A DNA stretch of 48,362 nt from Lachnospiraceae bacterium (GCA_020860645.1 JAJBTX010000098.1:1-48362), one strand, 5' to 3'; counted from the first letter of the stretch, positions 16,470 to 26,260 are shown. The notes: generated from the sequence alone by a model not told the origin. Translations and numbers: made by a program.

Positions 16470-16559
16470 GAGCGGGTGGCGTCTGCGGGAACCGGAAGAG
16501 CGGAGTGGCGGCCCGGCCGTACTTTGCGTAGAAATGAGCAGAAAAGGGAAGAGAAAGCA

Positions 16560-17348
16560 ATGACAGATCAGTTTTCCAGGACAAGGCTGCTCCTCGGCGA
16601 GGAGGGAATGAAAAGGCTGTCCGGCGCGCGCGTAGCCGTGTTCGGGCTAGGCGGCGTCGGAGGTTATACGGTGGAGGCGCTGGCGCGCAGCGGCGTCGGC
16701 GCGCTTGATCTGATCGATGACGACCGGGTCTGCCTGACAAATCTGAACCGGCAGATTCTCGCAACGCACGGAACGATCGGAGCATACAAGACGGATGCGG
16801 CGCGGGAGCGTGTGCTCGCGATCAATCCGGACGCACAGGTCAGGGTATACCGGACTTTCTATGGCCCGGAGACGGAGGGAGAGTTTGATTTTTCTTCTTA
16901 TGACTATGTTGTGGACGCGATCGACACCGTGACCGGAAAGATTGCGCTTGTGCTGCAGGCAGAGCGCTCCGGCACGCCGATCATCAGCTGCATGGGCGCG
17001 GGAAACAAGCTGGACGCGAGCGCTTTCGAGGTGGCCGACATCTATGAGACGAGCGTCTGTCCGCTGGCGCGTGTGATGCGGCGCGAACTGAAAAAGCGCG
17101 GCGTCCGGAAACTGAAGGTAGTCTATTCAAAAGAAGCGCCGCTTACGCCGACGGAGGAAATGACCGACGGGGACGACGACGCCTGCCCGCCGGAGGCGGA
17201 CGGGAAACGCGCACAGCGGCGTCAGACCCCTGGGAGTACCGCGTTCGTTCCCGCGGTAGCGGGACTGATCCTTGCGGGCGAGGTGGTGCAGGATTTGATA
17301 AAGGAGCCTTTGAACAATGTTTACAGCACAGAACTGGAAGGATTATGA
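16560..17348 (+). CDS. tcdA: ThiF-family tRNA threonylcarbamoyladenosine dehydratase (TcdA-like)
   Basis: Expected to use ATP to cyclise t6A at position 37 of ANN-decoding tRNAs. The 262-residue protein has the nucleotide-binding GLGGVGGYTVEALARSG, the ThiF motif LIDDDRVCLTNLNRQ, a DAIDTVTGK segment, and the C-terminal GSTAFVPAVAGL typical of TcdA/CsdL. The ATG at 16560 follows AAAGGGAAGAG; an upstream in-frame start at 16476 gives an unlikely arginine-rich extension. The 3-prime end overlaps the next gene by 32 bases. Confidence 0.9.
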   Translation: MTDQFSRTRLLLGEEGMKRLSGARVAVFGLGGVGGYTVEALARSGVGALDLIDDDRVCLTNLNRQILATHGTIGAYKTDAARERVLAINPDAQVRVYRTFYGPETEGEFDFSSYDYVVDAIDTVTGKIALVLQAERSGTPIISCMGAGNKLDASAFEVADIYETSVCPLARVMRRELKKRGVRKLKVVYSKEAPLTPTEEMTDGDDDACPPEADGKRAQRRQTPGSTAFVPAVAGLILAGEVVQDLIKEPLNNVYSTELEGL

Positions 17349-18189
17349 GGTGATCGACTGCTCCGGCGGTGAGAAGCTGGAACGCTGGGGGGACTATCTG
17401 CTTGTGCGGCCCGACCCGCAGGTAATCTGGGATACTCCCAGGGAAAATCCCGGCTGGCGGCGGCGGAACGGACACTATCACCGGAGCGCGAAGGGCGGCG
17501 AGTGGGAGTTCTTTGATTTGCCGCAGCAGTGGGATATTTCCTATGAACTGCCCTGTGGGAAGCGCCTGACCTTTCACCTGAAACCCTTCAGCTTCAAACA
17601 TACCGGGCTGTTTCCGGAGCAGGCGGCAAACTGGGACTGGTTTTCGGAAAAGATACGCAGCGCGGGCAGACCGGTGAAGGTACTGAACCTGTTTGCCTAC
17701 ACGGGCGGAGCGACGCTGGCGACAGCGGCGGCGGGAGCCGCGGTCACGCATGTCGATGCTTCAAAGGGGATGGTCGGCTGGGCGAAGGAGAACGCGAAGG
17801 CCTCCGGCCTTGAGAACGCGCCGGTTCGCTGGCTTGTTGACGATTGTCAGAAATTCGTCGAGCGGGAGCTGCGCCGCGGGAACCGCTACGACGCGGTGAT
17901 CATGGATCCGCCGTCCTATGGACGAGGACCGAAGGGAGAAATCTGGAAGATCGAGGATGCGATTCACCCGCTCGTGCGGCTGTGCGCGCAGCTTCTGAGT
18001 GACGATCCGCTTTTCTTCCTTATTAACTCTTACACGACCGGCCTGCAGCCGGCGGTGCTCGCCTATTTGCTTGGGACGGAGCTTCGGCGCATCGGCGGCC
18101 GGGTCGACGCGCAGGAGGTAGGCCTTCCGGTGACGGAGAGCGGCCTTGTCCTGCCCTGCGGAGCGGCAGGACGCTGGGAGAGTTGCTGA
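17317..18189 (+). CDS. Class I SAM-dependent methyltransferase, RlmI/RlmK-like, without a PUA domain
   Basis: Probable RNA methyltransferase of 290 residues. The SAM-binding motif VLNLFAYTGGATLA is followed by VTHVDASKGMV, and the catalytic motif MDPPSYGRGPKGE matches the COG1092 group of rRNA cytosine-5 methyltransferases. The N-terminal 110 residues do not show the PUA domain of E. coli RlmI. AAAGGAG at about 17299-17305 supports the ATG at 17317, which lies inside tcdA; both genes concern RNA modification. The exact target base is not known from sequence. Confidence 0.85.
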   Translation: MFTAQNWKDYEVIDCSGGEKLERWGDYLLVRPDPQVIWDTPRENPGWRRRNGHYHRSAKGGEWEFFDLPQQWDISYELPCGKRLTFHLKPFSFKHTGLFPEQAANWDWFSEKIRSAGRPVKVLNLFAYTGGATLATAAAGAAVTHVDASKGMVGWAKENAKASGLENAPVRWLVDDCQKFVERELRRGNRYDAVIMDPPSYGRGPKGEIWKIEDAIHPLVRLCAQLLSDDPLFFLINSYTTGLQPAVLAYLLGTELRRIGGRVDAQEVGLPVTESGLVLPCGAAGRWESC

Positions 18190-18254
18190 TCACAGCCACC
18201 CCTGCCATCATAACTTTTTGTGAAAATTTTCGTTGATTTTTTTAGAAAAAAGGC

Positions 18255-18283
18255 TTGCATTTTGCAGGCCTTTGTTTTATACT
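18255..18283 (+). promoter_or_regulatory. Main promoter of the S10 ribosomal operon
   Basis: TTGCAT at 18255-18260, a 17-base spacer, and TATACT at 18278-18283, a near-consensus SigA promoter. Transcription would start near 18290 and leave a leader of about 235 bases before rpsJ. Confidence 0.8.
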
Positions 18284-18289
18284 GATTCT

Positions 18290-18524
18290 TGCTGTGATAT
18301 TGATAGCGATGAAGCGTGAGGTTGCCGCGCTGAACGCGCGGGTTTTTCCGTGGAGCGAATGTCAAGTTAGCAAACTGGCGACAAGTCACTGTATACAATT
18401 AGAACGGTCCTTTGAGAGAAGAAGGAAACGACGTGTGAAAGTCTTCGCGACACGCACGGGAGAGTGTACAGTCACCGCTTGTCGTACTGGTAGTCAAAAG
18501 TACGAAAAGGAGGCGACTTTTTTT
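18290..18524 (+). promoter_or_regulatory. Structured leader of the S10 operon with an attenuator-like hairpin
   Basis: Within the leader, CCGCGC (18325-18330) pairs with GCGCGG (18336-18341) and is followed by GTTTTT, an intrinsic-terminator shape only about 35 bases after the predicted start. Further on, CGTACT (18483-18488) pairs with AGTACG (18499-18504) directly in front of the rpsJ AAGGAGG at 18507-18513. This would suit control by a ribosomal protein such as L4, but no known leader family was identified by eye. Confidence 0.5.
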
Positions 18525-18842
18525 ATGGCAAGTCAAGTAATGAGAATCACATTGAAGGCGTACGATCATCAGCTGATCGATGCATCCGCAAAGAAGATCA
18601 TCGAGACGGTGAAGAAGACGGGATCTAAGGTGAGCGGACCGGTGCCGCTTCCGACGAAGAAGGAAGTAGTTACGATCCTTCGTGCGGTACACAAGTACAA
18701 GGATTCCAGAGAGCAGTTCGAGCAGAGAACGCACAAGAGACTGATCGACATCATCGCGCCGACGCAGAAGACGGTGGACGCCCTGTCCCGTCTGGATATG
18801 CCTGCGGGTGTCTATGTTGATATAAAGATGAAAACCAAATAA
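18525..18842 (+). CDS. rpsJ: Ribosomal protein S10
   Basis: Small-subunit head protein, also part of the NusB-S10 antitermination complex. The 105-residue sequence has the standard opening ([14 protein letters not shown]), the loop [18 protein letters not shown] and the end [18 protein letters not shown] at 18507-18513 precedes the ATG with an 11-base gap that contains a run of seven T. The frame is open upstream as far as 18255, but that region is leader, so the start at 18525 is firm. First gene of the super-operon. Confidence 0.98.
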   Translation: MASQVMRITLKAYDHQLIDASAKKIIETVKKTGSKVSGPVPLPTKKEVVTILRAVHKYKDSREQFEQRTHKRLIDIIAPTQKTVDALSRLDMPAGVYVDIKMKTK

Positions 18843-18908
18843 TCCTGCGGCTAGAATGAATGCCCTGTGGTGCATTCCGCTGTAGAGAAAACAGGAGGAA
18901 AAGAAAGA

Positions 18909-19544
18909 ATGAAGAAAGCTATTTTAGCGACGAAGGTCGGCATGACCCAGATCTTCAACGAAGACGGCGTGCTCACGCCCGTCACCGTGCTTCAGGCCGG
19001 ACCCTGCGTCGTGACGCAGGTCAAGACAGTCGAGAACGACGGCTATGATGCGGTGCAGGTCGGCTTCGTCGACATCAGAGAGAAGCTTGTGAACAAGCCG
19101 AAGAAAGGCCACTTTGACAAGGCCGGCGTATCTTACAAGAGATTCGTCCGGGAGCTGAAGCTGGAGAACGCGTCCGAGTACGCGCCGGCACAGGAGATCA
19201 AGGCGGACATCTTCTCCGCGGGAGACAAGATCGACGCGACGGCCATTTCCAAAGGTAAAGGATATCAGGGCACGATCAAGAGACTCGGACAGCACAGAGG
19301 CCCCATGGCTCACGGTTCCAAGTTCCACCGTCATCAGGGTTCCAACGGCGCCTGCTCCGATCCGAGCCGTGTGTTCAAGGGAAAAGGCATGCCGGGTCAT
19401 ATGGGTTCGAAGCAGATCACGATCCAGAACCTGGAAGTAGTCAGAGTTGACGCAGAAAACAATTTACTGCTGGTCAAAGGTGCGGTACCGGGCCCGAAGA
19501 AAGCCTTAGTTACCATCAAAGAGACCGTGAAGAGCGGCAAATAA
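18909..19544 (+). CDS. rplC: Ribosomal protein L3
   Basis: Early-assembling large-subunit protein that reaches toward the peptidyl transferase centre. The 211 residues open with [15 protein letters not shown] and contain the signature [21 protein letters not shown] region in which the centre-facing loop lies. The ATG at 18909 follows ACAGGAGG; an upstream in-frame GTG-type start at 18867 would add 14 non-conserved residues. It is 66 bases after rpsJ. Confidence 0.98.
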   Translation: MKKAILATKVGMTQIFNEDGVLTPVTVLQAGPCVVTQVKTVENDGYDAVQVGFVDIREKLVNKPKKGHFDKAGVSYKRFVRELKLENASEYAPAQEIKADIFSAGDKIDATAISKGKGYQGTIKRLGQHRGPMAHGSKFHRHQGSNGACSDPSRVFKGKGMPGHMGSKQITIQNLEVVRVDAENNLLLVKGAVPGPKKALVTIKETVKSGK

Positions 19545-19571
19545 GGCTGACGGGAAAGGAGGAACACGATT

Positions 19572-20192
19572 ATGGCAAACGTAGCTGTTTATAATATGGA
19601 AGGAAAAGAAGTCGGAACGATCGAGCTTTCCGACGAGATTTTCGGAGTAGAAGTCAACGAGCATCTGGTACATCAGGTCGTCGTGGCGCAGCTCGCAAAC
19701 AAGAGACAGGGAACGCAGAAGGCAAAGACCCGTTCCGAGGTTTCCGGCGGCGGAAGAAAGCCCTGGAGACAGAAGGGAACCGGACATGCCCGTCAGGGTT
19801 CGACCAGAGCTCCCCAGTGGACCGGCGGCGGCGTGGTATTCGCCCCGACTCCGAGAGATTACACGATTCGTCTGAACAAGAAGGAGAAGAGGCTCGCCCT
19901 CAAGTCCGTCCTGACGAACTGCGTGAACGAGAAGAAGCTGATCGTCCTTGACGAGCTGAAGTTTGATGAGATCAAGACGAAGAAGATGCAGGCGGTTCTC
20001 GATGCGCTGAATGTGAAGAAGGCGCTGGTCGTCCTGAACGAGAATGATGAGAACGTTGTGAAGTCCACGAGAAATATTGCAAACGTCCGCACGGCGCTGA
20101 CGAACACGATCAATGTGTACGACATCCTGAAGTACAGCACCCTGATCGTCACGAAGGACGCCGTCGCTACCATCGAGGAGGTGTACGCGTAA
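19572..20192 (+). CDS. rplD: Ribosomal protein L4
   Basis: Large-subunit protein whose extended loop lines the exit tunnel; in E. coli it also represses the S10 operon. The 206 residues include the loop [20 protein letters not shown] and the following [26 protein letters not shown] precedes the ATG. The stop codon overlaps the rplW start (TAATG). Given the attenuator-like leader upstream of rpsJ, L4 is the natural candidate repressor here, by analogy only. Confidence 0.98.
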   Translation: MANVAVYNMEGKEVGTIELSDEIFGVEVNEHLVHQVVVAQLANKRQGTQKAKTRSEVSGGGRKPWRQKGTGHARQGSTRAPQWTGGGVVFAPTPRDYTIRLNKKEKRLALKSVLTNCVNEKKLIVLDELKFDEIKTKKMQAVLDALNVKKALVVLNENDENVVKSTRNIANVRTALTNTINVYDILKYSTLIVTKDAVATIEEVYA

Positions 20193-20491
20193 TGGCTGAC
20201 ATTAAATATTATGATGTAATCCGCAAACCGGTCATCACCGAGAAGAGCATGGCCATGATGGGAGAAAAGAAATATACCTTCCTCGTTCATCCGGATGTAA
20301 CGAAGTCCCAGGTGAAGGATGCGGTCGAGAAAATGTTCGCGGGCGCGAAGGTTGAGAAGGTCAATATTATGAACTGCCCGGCTAAAAATAAGAGACGCGG
20401 TATGGTCGTCGGCCAGACGGCGAAGACCAGGAAGGCTGTCGTACAGCTCACCGCCGACAGCAAGGACATCGAGCTCTTTGAGGGACTGTAA
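20192..20491 (+). CDS. rplW: Ribosomal protein L23
   Basis: Protein at the tunnel exit that serves as docking site for trigger factor and SRP. The 99 residues show [15 protein letters not shown] near the start and the conserved [17 protein letters not shown]. The ATG shares one base with the rplD stop codon, so its translation is coupled to L4. Confidence 0.98.
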   Translation: MADIKYYDVIRKPVITEKSMAMMGEKKYTFLVHPDVTKSQVKDAVEKMFAGAKVEKVNIMNCPAKNKRRGMVVGQTAKTRKAVVQLTADSKDIELFEGL

Positions 20492-20542
20492 AGAGCCGAC
20501 CAGTATCACGAAACCGCGTAGAGTTTGAAAGGAGATAACGTA

Positions 20543-21385
20543 ATGGGAATCAAAACCTATCGCCCATATACCCCTTCCAGGAGGCAGATGTCCGGATATG
20601 ATTTCGAAGAGATCACCAGGACAGCCCCTGAGAAGTCCCTGACGACTTCCCTCAAGAAGAAGGCCGGACGTAACGCCCAGGGAAAGATTACAGTGAGACA
20701 CCGCGGAGGCGGCGCCAAGAGAAAATACAGAATTATTGATTTTAAGAGAAGGAAAGACGGAGTACCGGCAAAGGTTCTCAGCATCGAGTACGATCCGAAC
20801 CGTACGGCCAACATCGCGCTGATCTGCTATGCGGACGGCGAGAAGACCTACATCCTCGCGCCGCAGGGCCTGAAGGAGGGCATGGTCGTCATGAATGGAC
20901 CGGAGGCTGAAGTCCATTCGGGCAACTGCCTGCCGCTGGAGAATATCCCCGTCGGTACCATGGTTCACAATGTAGAGATGCACCCGGGCAAGGGCGGACA
21001 GCTCGTTCGTTCCGCAGGAAACGGGGCGCAGGTGATGGCAAAGGAAGGCAAGTATGTGACCCTCAGACTTCCGTCCGGTGAGATGAGGATGGTGCCCATG
21101 AACTGCCGCGCGACGATCGGTATCGTCGGCAACGGTGAGCACAACCTGATCAACTACGGCAAGGCGGGACGCAAGCGCCACATGGGCATCCGCCCGACCG
21201 TCCGCGGTTCCGTTATGAACCCGAACGACCACCCGCATGGCGGCGGCGAGGGCAAGGCCGGTATCGGTCGCCCGGGTCCGTGCACACCGTGGGGCAAGCC
21301 GGCGCTTGGCCTCAAGACCAGGAAGAAGAACAAGCAGTCTAACAAGCTGATCGTCAGAAGAAGAGACGGCAAGACGTTTAAATAA
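20543..21385 (+). CDS. rplB: Ribosomal protein L2
   Basis: Essential large-subunit protein next to the peptidyl transferase centre. In 280 residues it shows [16 protein letters not shown] at the start and the C-terminal signature [19 protein letters not shown] with the conserved histidine, then [18 protein letters not shown] supports the ATG at 20543; an in-frame start at 20525 lies before that site. Length is close to the usual 275-280. Confidence 0.98.
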   Translation: MGIKTYRPYTPSRRQMSGYDFEEITRTAPEKSLTTSLKKKAGRNAQGKITVRHRGGGAKRKYRIIDFKRRKDGVPAKVLSIEYDPNRTANIALICYADGEKTYILAPQGLKEGMVVMNGPEAEVHSGNCLPLENIPVGTMVHNVEMHPGKGGQLVRSAGNGAQVMAKEGKYVTLRLPSGEMRMVPMNCRATIGIVGNGEHNLINYGKAGRKRHMGIRPTVRGSVMNPNDHPHGGGEGKAGIGRPGPCTPWGKPALGLKTRKKNKQSNKLIVRRRDGKTFK

Positions 21386-21404
21386 GAAATAGGAGGTTTC
21401 ATAC

Positions 21405-21683
21405 ATGTCCCGTTCATTAAAAAAAGGACCGTTTGCAGACGCCAGCCTGCTGAAGAAAGTAGATGAGATGAACGCCAGCGGAAACAAGGCCGTGATCAAG
21501 ACCTGGTCGCGCCGCTCCACGATTTTCCCGCAGATGGTTTCCCACACATTTGCAGTTCATGATGGAAGAAAGCATGTGCCGGTCTATGTCACCGAGGACA
21601 TGGTAGGCCACAAGCTCGGAGAGTTTGTGCCGACCAGAACCTACCGGGGACATGGAAAAGACGAGAAGAAGTCCAGGCGTTAG
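21405..21683 (+). CDS. rpsS: Ribosomal protein S19
   Basis: Small-subunit head protein that contacts tRNA and S13. The 92 residues have the typical start [18 protein letters not shown], the middle [21 protein letters not shown] and the end [27 protein letters not shown] lies 10 bases before the ATG. It follows rplB after 19 bases. Confidence 0.98.
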   Translation: MSRSLKKGPFADASLLKKVDEMNASGNKAVIKTWSRRSTIFPQMVSHTFAVHDGRKHVPVYVTEDMVGHKLGEFVPTRTYRGHGKDEKKSRR

Positions 21684-21715
21684 TCGTCTATATTTTGGAA
21701 GGAGGTTAAACCGGA

Positions 21716-22114
21716 ATGGCAAAGGGTTCCAGAAGTCAGTATAAAAGAGAAAGAAATGCCGTCAAGGATGAGCGTCCGAGCGCAAAGCTTTCGTTTGCGC
21801 GCGTGTCCGTCCAGAAGGCATGCTTCGTATTAGATGCCATCAGAGGGAAGGATGCGCAGACCGCGCTCGGCATTGTCACTTACAATCCGAGATATGCGTC
21901 CACTCTGATCGAGAAATTATTGAAGTCCGCGATTGCGAATGCAGAGAACAATTATCCGGACAAGAACTACAGGGCTGAAAACCTCTATGTCGCCGAGTGC
22001 TACGCAAATAAGGGACCGACGATGAAGAGAATCAGACCGAGAGCACAGGGCCGCGCTTACCGCATTGAGAAGCGGATGAGCCACATCACCATCGTGCTGG
22101 ACGAGAAGAAGTAA
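21716..22114 (+). CDS. rplV: Ribosomal protein L22
   Basis: Exit-tunnel protein whose beta-hairpin is the site of some macrolide-resistance changes. The 132-residue chain contains ARVSVQKACFVLDAIRGKDA and the hairpin region ANKGPTMKRIRPRAQGRAYRI. The first 20 residues (GSRSQYKRERNAVKDERPSA) form an N-terminal extension beyond the E. coli protein, as in other clostridia. AAGGAGG precedes the ATG. Confidence 0.97.
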   Translation: MAKGSRSQYKRERNAVKDERPSAKLSFARVSVQKACFVLDAIRGKDAQTALGIVTYNPRYASTLIEKLLKSAIANAENNYPDKNYRAENLYVAECYANKGPTMKRIRPRAQGRAYRIEKRMSHITIVLDEKK

Positions 22115-22126
22115 GGGAGGACAATC

Positions 22127-22780
22127 ATGGGACAGAAAGTTAACCCGCACGGCCTCAGGGTCGGTGTTATTAAAGACTGGGATTCCAAATGGTACGCGGA
22201 AAAAGATTTCGCGGACTGCCTGGTCGAAGATTACCAGATCAGAAAGTTTCTGAAGAAGAAGCTGTACAGTGCAGGAGTTTCCAAGATTGAGATCGAGCGT
22301 ACTTCCGACCGTGTGAAGATCACGATCTCCGCGTCGAAGCCCGGCATGATCATCGGAAAGGGCGGCGTTGAGATTGAGAAGCTCAGAGTGCAGCTGCAGA
22401 AGATGACCCCGAAGAAGGTCGTCGTGGATATCCGCGAGATCAAGAGACCGGACCGCGAGGCACAGCTCGTGGCGGAGAATATCGCGCAGCAGCTTGAGAA
22501 CCGTATCTCTTTCCGCCGTGCGATGAAGTCCTGCATGGGCAGAGCGATGAAGTCCGGCGCGAAGGGAATCAAGGCGTCCTGCGGCGGCCGTCTCGGCGGC
22601 GCGGACATCGCCCGCACAGAGACCTATTCGGAGGGCACGATTCCGCTTCATACGCTGAGAGCTGATATTGATTATGGTTTCGCGGAGGCGGACACTACCT
22701 ACGGAAAAGTCGGCGTGAAGGTCTGGGTCTACAAAGGCGAGGTCCTTCCGAAGAAGGCGAAGGAAGGGAGCGATCGATAA
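22127..22780 (+). CDS. rpsC: Ribosomal protein S3
   Basis: Small-subunit protein at the mRNA entry channel. The 217 residues begin [20 protein letters not shown], contain the KH-domain loop [14 protein letters not shown], and end in the C-terminal domain with [19 protein letters not shown]. It follows rplV after 12 bases and its stop codon overlaps the rplP start by one base (TAATG). Confidence 0.98.
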   Translation: MGQKVNPHGLRVGVIKDWDSKWYAEKDFADCLVEDYQIRKFLKKKLYSAGVSKIEIERTSDRVKITISASKPGMIIGKGGVEIEKLRVQLQKMTPKKVVVDIREIKRPDREAQLVAENIAQQLENRISFRRAMKSCMGRAMKSGAKGIKASCGGRLGGADIARTETYSEGTIPLHTLRADIDYGFAEADTTYGKVGVKVWVYKGEVLPKKAKEGSDR

Positions 22781-23220
22781 TGTTAATGCCGAAGAGAGTA
22801 AAGCATCGCAAGCAGTTCCGCGGCAGCATGGCCGGGAAAGCGATGAGAGGAAATAAGATCACGAATGGCGAATACGGTATTATCGCCCTCGAACCCTGCT
22901 GGATTAAGTCCAATCAGATCGAGGCAGCCCGTGTGGCCATGACCCGTTACATCAAGCGTGGCGGTAAAGTCTGGATCAAGATTTTCCCGGATAAGCCAGT
23001 GACCAGCCAGCCGGCTGAGACCCGAATGGGTAAAGGAAAAGGCTCCCTGGAATACTGGGTGGCAGTTGTAAAGCCGGGCCGCGTGATGTTTGAGATTGCG
23101 GGAGTTTCCGAGGATGTCGCGAAGGAAGCCCTGCGTCTGGCCACCCACAAGTTACCCTGCAGATGCAAGATCGTATCTCGCGCAGACTTAGAAGGCGGTG
23201 ATAGCAGTGAAAACGAATAA
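22780..23220 (+). CDS. rplP: Ribosomal protein L16
   Basis: Large-subunit protein near the A-site tRNA elbow. The 146 residues open [15 protein letters not shown] and contain [20 protein letters not shown] and the [17 protein letters not shown] loop, where an arginine-hydroxylation site lies in some bacteria. The ATG overlaps the rpsC stop codon. The 3-prime end overlaps the likely rpmC start by 14 bases. Confidence 0.98.
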   Translation: MLMPKRVKHRKQFRGSMAGKAMRGNKITNGEYGIIALEPCWIKSNQIEAARVAMTRYIKRGGKVWIKIFPDKPVTSQPAETRMGKGKGSLEYWVAVVKPGRVMFEIAGVSEDVAKEALRLATHKLPCRCKIVSRADLEGGDSSENE

Positions 23221-23407
23221 ATATGTGAAAGATTTACAGGAAAAGACGGCCGCTGAGCTGAATACCGAGCTGACGGCTGCAAAGAAGGAGCTTTTCAACC
23301 TGAGATTCCAGAACGCGACGAACCAGCTCGACAACACGGCGAGGATCAGGGAAGTTCGCAGGAACATCGCCCGGATTCAGACTGTTATCGCACAGAAGAA
23401 CGCGTAA
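23207..23407 (+). CDS. rpmC: Ribosomal protein L29
   Basis: Small helical protein by the tunnel exit, here 66 residues with the pattern [19 protein letters not shown] and [16 protein letters not shown] use the GTG at 23207 ([10 protein letters not shown]), which is properly spaced from AAGGCGG at 23192-23198; another GTG at 23198 would add three residues. The gene begins inside the end of rplP, so its translation is probably coupled. Confidence 0.93.
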   Translation: MKTNKYVKDLQEKTAAELNTELTAAKKELFNLRFQNATNQLDNTARIREVRRNIARIQTVIAQKNA

Positions 23408-23447
23408 GAGTCCGGAAGCGCAGTGTGAGAAAGGAGAATAGGAAGCC

Positions 23448-23702
23448 GTGGAAAGAAATCTGAGAAAAACCCGTGTCGGTAAAGTGGTCAGCGATAAGAT
23501 GGACAAAACCATTGTGGTAGCTGTGGAAAACCACGTAAAGCATCCGCTCTACGGAAAGATTGTAAAGAAGACATACAAGCTGAAGGCGCACGACGAGAAC
23601 AACGAGTGTGGCATCGGCGATACCGTAAAGGTTATGGAGACCAGACCGCTGTCGAAGGACAAGAGATGGAGACTGGTCAGCATCATTGAGAAAGCCAGAT
23701 AG
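23448..23702 (+). CDS. rpsQ: Ribosomal protein S17
   Basis: Primary rRNA-binding protein of the small subunit with an OB fold. The 84 residues read [20 protein letters not shown], then [19 protein letters not shown] and [21 protein letters not shown], all diagnostic. GTG start after AAAGGAG with a longer than usual gap; GGAAG closer to the start may contribute. Confidence 0.97.
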   Translation: MERNLRKTRVGKVVSDKMDKTIVVAVENHVKHPLYGKIVKKTYKLKAHDENNECGIGDTVKVMETRPLSKDKRWRLVSIIEKAR

Positions 23703-23714
23703 GAGGATGTAGAA

Positions 23715-24083
23715 GTGATACAGCAGGAATCAAGACTGAAGGTTGCTGATAACACCGGTGCAAAAGAGCTCCTCTGCATCCGCGTTATGGGCGGCTCAAC
23801 GAGAAGATATGCACACATCGGCGATGTGATCGTCGCTACGGTTAAAGACGCAACGCCAGGCGGCGTTGTCAAGAAGGGCGACGTGGTGAAGGCTGTCGTG
23901 GTCCGTACGGTAAAGGGCGCCCGTCGTAAGGACGGTTCTTATATCCGTTTCGACGAGAATGCCGCGGTCATCATCAAGGAAGACAAGAACCCCAGGGGAA
24001 CCCGTATCTTTGGGCCGGTCGCGAGAGAGCTTCGTGAGAAACAGTTCATGAAGATCGTTTCCCTCGCTCCGGAAGTATTATAG
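23715..24083 (+). CDS. rplN: Ribosomal protein L14
   Basis: Interface protein of the large subunit and docking site for the silencing factor RsfS. The 122 residues start [20 protein letters not shown] and end [15 protein letters not shown], with the conserved [15 protein letters not shown] loop. GTG start after AGGAGG at 23701-23706. First gene of the classical spc block, but there is no gap or promoter separating it from rpsQ here. Confidence 0.98.
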   Translation: MIQQESRLKVADNTGAKELLCIRVMGGSTRRYAHIGDVIVATVKDATPGGVVKKGDVVKAVVVRTVKGARRKDGSYIRFDENAAVIIKEDKNPRGTRIFGPVARELREKQFMKIVSLAPEVL

Positions 24084-24094
24084 GAGGTATCGGA

Positions 24095-24436
24095 ATGGCT
24101 ACAATGAAAATCAAAAAGGGCGATACCGTCAGAGTGATTGCCGGAGCCGACAAGGGCGCTGAGGGCAAGGTTGTCATGGTTGACCACAAGAAGGGCAGAG
24201 TTGTAGTGGAAGGCGTGAACATGGTCACGAAGCACACGAAGCCCTCGATGTCGAACCAGCAGGGCGGCATCGTTCATCAGGAGGCTCCGATCGATGCTTC
24301 CAATGTCATGCTTGTGGTGGACGGACAGACCACGCGCGTCGGTTTTCAGGTCGAGTATAAGGAGCGCGAGAACGGCAGCAAGAAGAGAGTCGTGAAGCGC
24401 GTAGCGAAGGCGACCGGCAAGGTCATCGACGACTGA
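24095..24436 (+). CDS. rplX: Ribosomal protein L24
   Basis: Assembly-initiating large-subunit protein with a KOW motif. The 113 residues show [20 protein letters not shown] at the start and [15 protein letters not shown] in the middle. The basic tail ([18 protein letters not shown]) makes it somewhat longer than the usual 101-105. AGGAGG precedes the ATG at 24095; a second ATG follows three codons later. Confidence 0.97.
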   Translation: MATMKIKKGDTVRVIAGADKGAEGKVVMVDHKKGRVVVEGVNMVTKHTKPSMSNQQGGIVHQEAPIDASNVMLVVDGQTTRVGFQVEYKERENGSKKRVVKRVAKATGKVIDD

Positions 24437-24461
24437 TGGAAGAGAGGAGGCCTGAAAAAAA

Positions 24462-25001
24462 GTGAGCAGACTTGGAGAACAGTACAAGAATGAGATCGTG
24501 GATGCCATGATCAAAAAATTCGGATATAAGAACATTATGGAAGTGCCGAAGCTCGACAAGATCGTCATCAATATGGGCGTCGGCGAGGCGAAGGAGAACG
24601 TCAAGGTTCTGGATTCTGCAGTAAAGGATCTGGAGACGATCACCGGTCAGAAGGCGGTCGTCACGAAGGCAAAGAACTCCGTCGCGAACTTCAAGATTCG
24701 TGAGGGTATGCCGATCGGCTGCAAGGTCACGCTCCGCAAGGAGAGAATGTATGAGTTTGCGGATCGTCTGATCAATCTGGCGCTCCCGCGCCTGCGCGAC
24801 TTCCGCGGCGTGAACCCGAACGCGTTCGACGGCAGAGGAAACTATGCCCTCGGCATCAAGGAACAGTTGATTTTCCCGGAAATTGAATACGACAAGGTGG
24901 ATAAGGTGAGAGGCATGGACATCATTTTCGTGACCACGGCCAAGACCGACGAGGAAGCACGTTATCTGTTGAGCTTATTCAATATGCCATTTGCAAGATA
25001 G
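24462..25001 (+). CDS. rplE: Ribosomal protein L5
   Basis: Binds 5S rRNA and contacts P-site tRNA. In 179 residues it has [19 protein letters not shown], the loop [19 protein letters not shown] and the end [22 protein letters not shown] start with GAGGAGG 15 bases upstream, a slightly long spacing. The next gene follows after 11 bases. Confidence 0.98.
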   Translation: MSRLGEQYKNEIVDAMIKKFGYKNIMEVPKLDKIVINMGVGEAKENVKVLDSAVKDLETITGQKAVVTKAKNSVANFKIREGMPIGCKVTLRKERMYEFADRLINLALPRLRDFRGVNPNAFDGRGNYALGIKEQLIFPEIEYDKVDKVRGMDIIFVTTAKTDEEARYLLSLFNMPFAR

Positions 25002-25012
25002 GAGGGAATTTC

Positions 25013-25198
25013 ATGGCTAAGACATCGATGAAAATCAAGCAGCAGCGCAAACAGAAATTCTCGACGAGAGAATACAGCCGCTGCAGGATCTGCGGTCGTC
25101 CGCATGCTTACCTGAGGAAATATGGAATCTGCAGAATCTGCTTCCGCGAGCTGGCTTACGCGGGCCAGATCCCGGGTGTGAAAAAAGCAAGCTGGTAA
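25013..25198 (+). CDS. rpsZ: Ribosomal protein S14, zinc-binding type
   Basis: Small-subunit head protein of 61 residues. Cysteines at 24, 27, 40 and 43 (CRICGRP and CRICFREL) form the CXXC-CXXC zinc site that marks the short, zinc-containing form of S14. A zinc-free paralogue, present in some Firmicutes, is not in this window. AGGAGG precedes the ATG. Confidence 0.97.
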   Translation: MAKTSMKIKQQRKQKFSTREYSRCRICGRPHAYLRKYGICRICFRELAYAGQIPGVKKASW

Positions 25199-25218
25199 CC
25201 GGTAAGGAGGTAGGAAAA

Positions 25219-25620
25219 ATGACAACGAACGATCCAATCGCAGATATGCTCACAAGAATCCGTAATGCGAACATCAGAAAGCATGACACGGTAGATGTCC
25301 CGGTATCGAAGATGAAGCTTGCGATCGCAGACATTCTGGTAGACGAGGGATATGTTGAGAAGTATGAGCTGGTCGACAATGGAAGTTTTCAGGATATGCG
25401 TATTACCCTGAAATATGCCAATAACAAGAGTGACAGGATCATCTCCGGACTGAAAAGGATCTCCAAGCCGGGCCTTCGCGTGTACGCGGGCAAGGAGGAG
25501 CTTCCGAAGGTGCTCGGCGGCCTGGGTATCGCCATCATTTCCACGAACAAGGGTGTGATGACCGACAAGAAGGCAAGAGAGCTGAACGTAGGCGGAGAAG
25601 TGCTGGCATTCGTCTGGTAG
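25219..25620 (+). CDS. rpsH: Ribosomal protein S8
   Basis: Primary 16S rRNA-binding protein and, in E. coli, the repressor of the spc operon. The 133 residues begin [20 protein letters not shown], contain [20 protein letters not shown] and end with [19 protein letters not shown] and the usual EVLAFVW. AAGGAGG lies before the ATG. A hairpin follows the gene. Confidence 0.98.
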   Translation: MTTNDPIADMLTRIRNANIRKHDTVDVPVSKMKLAIADILVDEGYVEKYELVDNGSFQDMRITLKYANNKSDRIISGLKRISKPGLRVYAGKEELPKVLGGLGIAIISTNKGVMTDKKARELNVGGEVLAFVW

Positions 25621-25651
25621 CAGACCGAAAGACAGTATATTACTGAAAACA

Positions 25652-25672
25652 GAAGAGGCTCAGCGCCTCTTC
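25652..25672 (+). other. Hairpin between rpsH and rplF
   Basis: GAAGAGGC (25652-25659) pairs perfectly with GCCTCTTC (25665-25672) around the loop TCAGC. It sits in an 83-base gap, one of the larger gaps in the spc block, and lacks a T-run. It may be a processing or pausing element or a partial attenuator. Confidence 0.5.
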
Positions 25673-25703
25673 CGAAAATCTAAGTAAGGAGGATTTTTGA
25701 TTT

Positions 25704-26243
25704 ATGTCCCGTATCGGAAGATTGCCGGTAGCGATTCCGGCAGGCGTCACAGTTGATGTGGCCGAGGGAAACAAGGTGACCGTAAAAGGCCCGAAGGGAA
25801 CGCTGGAGAGAACGCTTCCCGCAGAAATGACGATCAAGGTCGAGGATGGTCACGTTGTCGTGACGAGACCGAACGACCTGAAGAAAATGAAATCTTTACA
25901 CGGACTGACCAGAACGCTGATCTCCAACATGGTGACCGGCGTCAACACCGGTTTTGAGAAGGTGCTTGAGGTCAACGGAGTCGGTTACCGCTGCGCGAAG
26001 TCCGGCAAGAAGCTGACGCTGAATCTGGGCTATTCTCATCCGGTTGAGATGATCGACCCGGAGGGTCTGGAGGCTGTCGTCGACGGCAACAAGATCACTG
26101 TCAAGGGTATCGACAAGGAAAAGGTCGGGCAGTATGCGGCTGAGATTCGCGCCAAGAGACCGCCGGAACCCTACAAGGGTAAGGGCATCAAGTACGCGGA
26201 TGAAGTGATCCGGCGCAAAGTCGGCAAGACCGGTAAGAAATAG
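25704..26243 (+). CDS. rplF: Ribosomal protein L6
   Basis: Large-subunit protein near the sarcin-ricin loop and the factor-binding site. The 179 residues start [20 protein letters not shown] and carry the C-terminal signature [27 protein letters not shown] precedes the ATG with a 13-base gap. Two repeated domains of the family are recognisable by the two [14 protein letters not shown] and [14 protein letters not shown] strands. Confidence 0.98.
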   Translation: MSRIGRLPVAIPAGVTVDVAEGNKVTVKGPKGTLERTLPAEMTIKVEDGHVVVTRPNDLKKMKSLHGLTRTLISNMVTGVNTGFEKVLEVNGVGYRCAKSGKKLTLNLGYSHPVEMIDPEGLEAVVDGNKITVKGIDKEKVGQYAAEIRAKRPPEPYKGKGIKYADEVIRRKVGKTGKK

Positions 26244-26260
26244 GTAAGGAGTGTGTAGAG

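Noticed and set aside
18255..18524. An N-terminal extension of rpsJ by 90 codons
   Set aside because: The stretch covers the -35 and -10 promoter boxes and leader hairpins, and S10 normally starts where the AAGGAGG-preceded ATG at 18525 does.
19859..21547. A 562-codon open frame on the minus strand across rplD, rplW and rplB
   Set aside because: It lies opposite three certain ribosomal protein genes, has no plausible ribosome-binding site or family resemblance, and arises from their codon bias.
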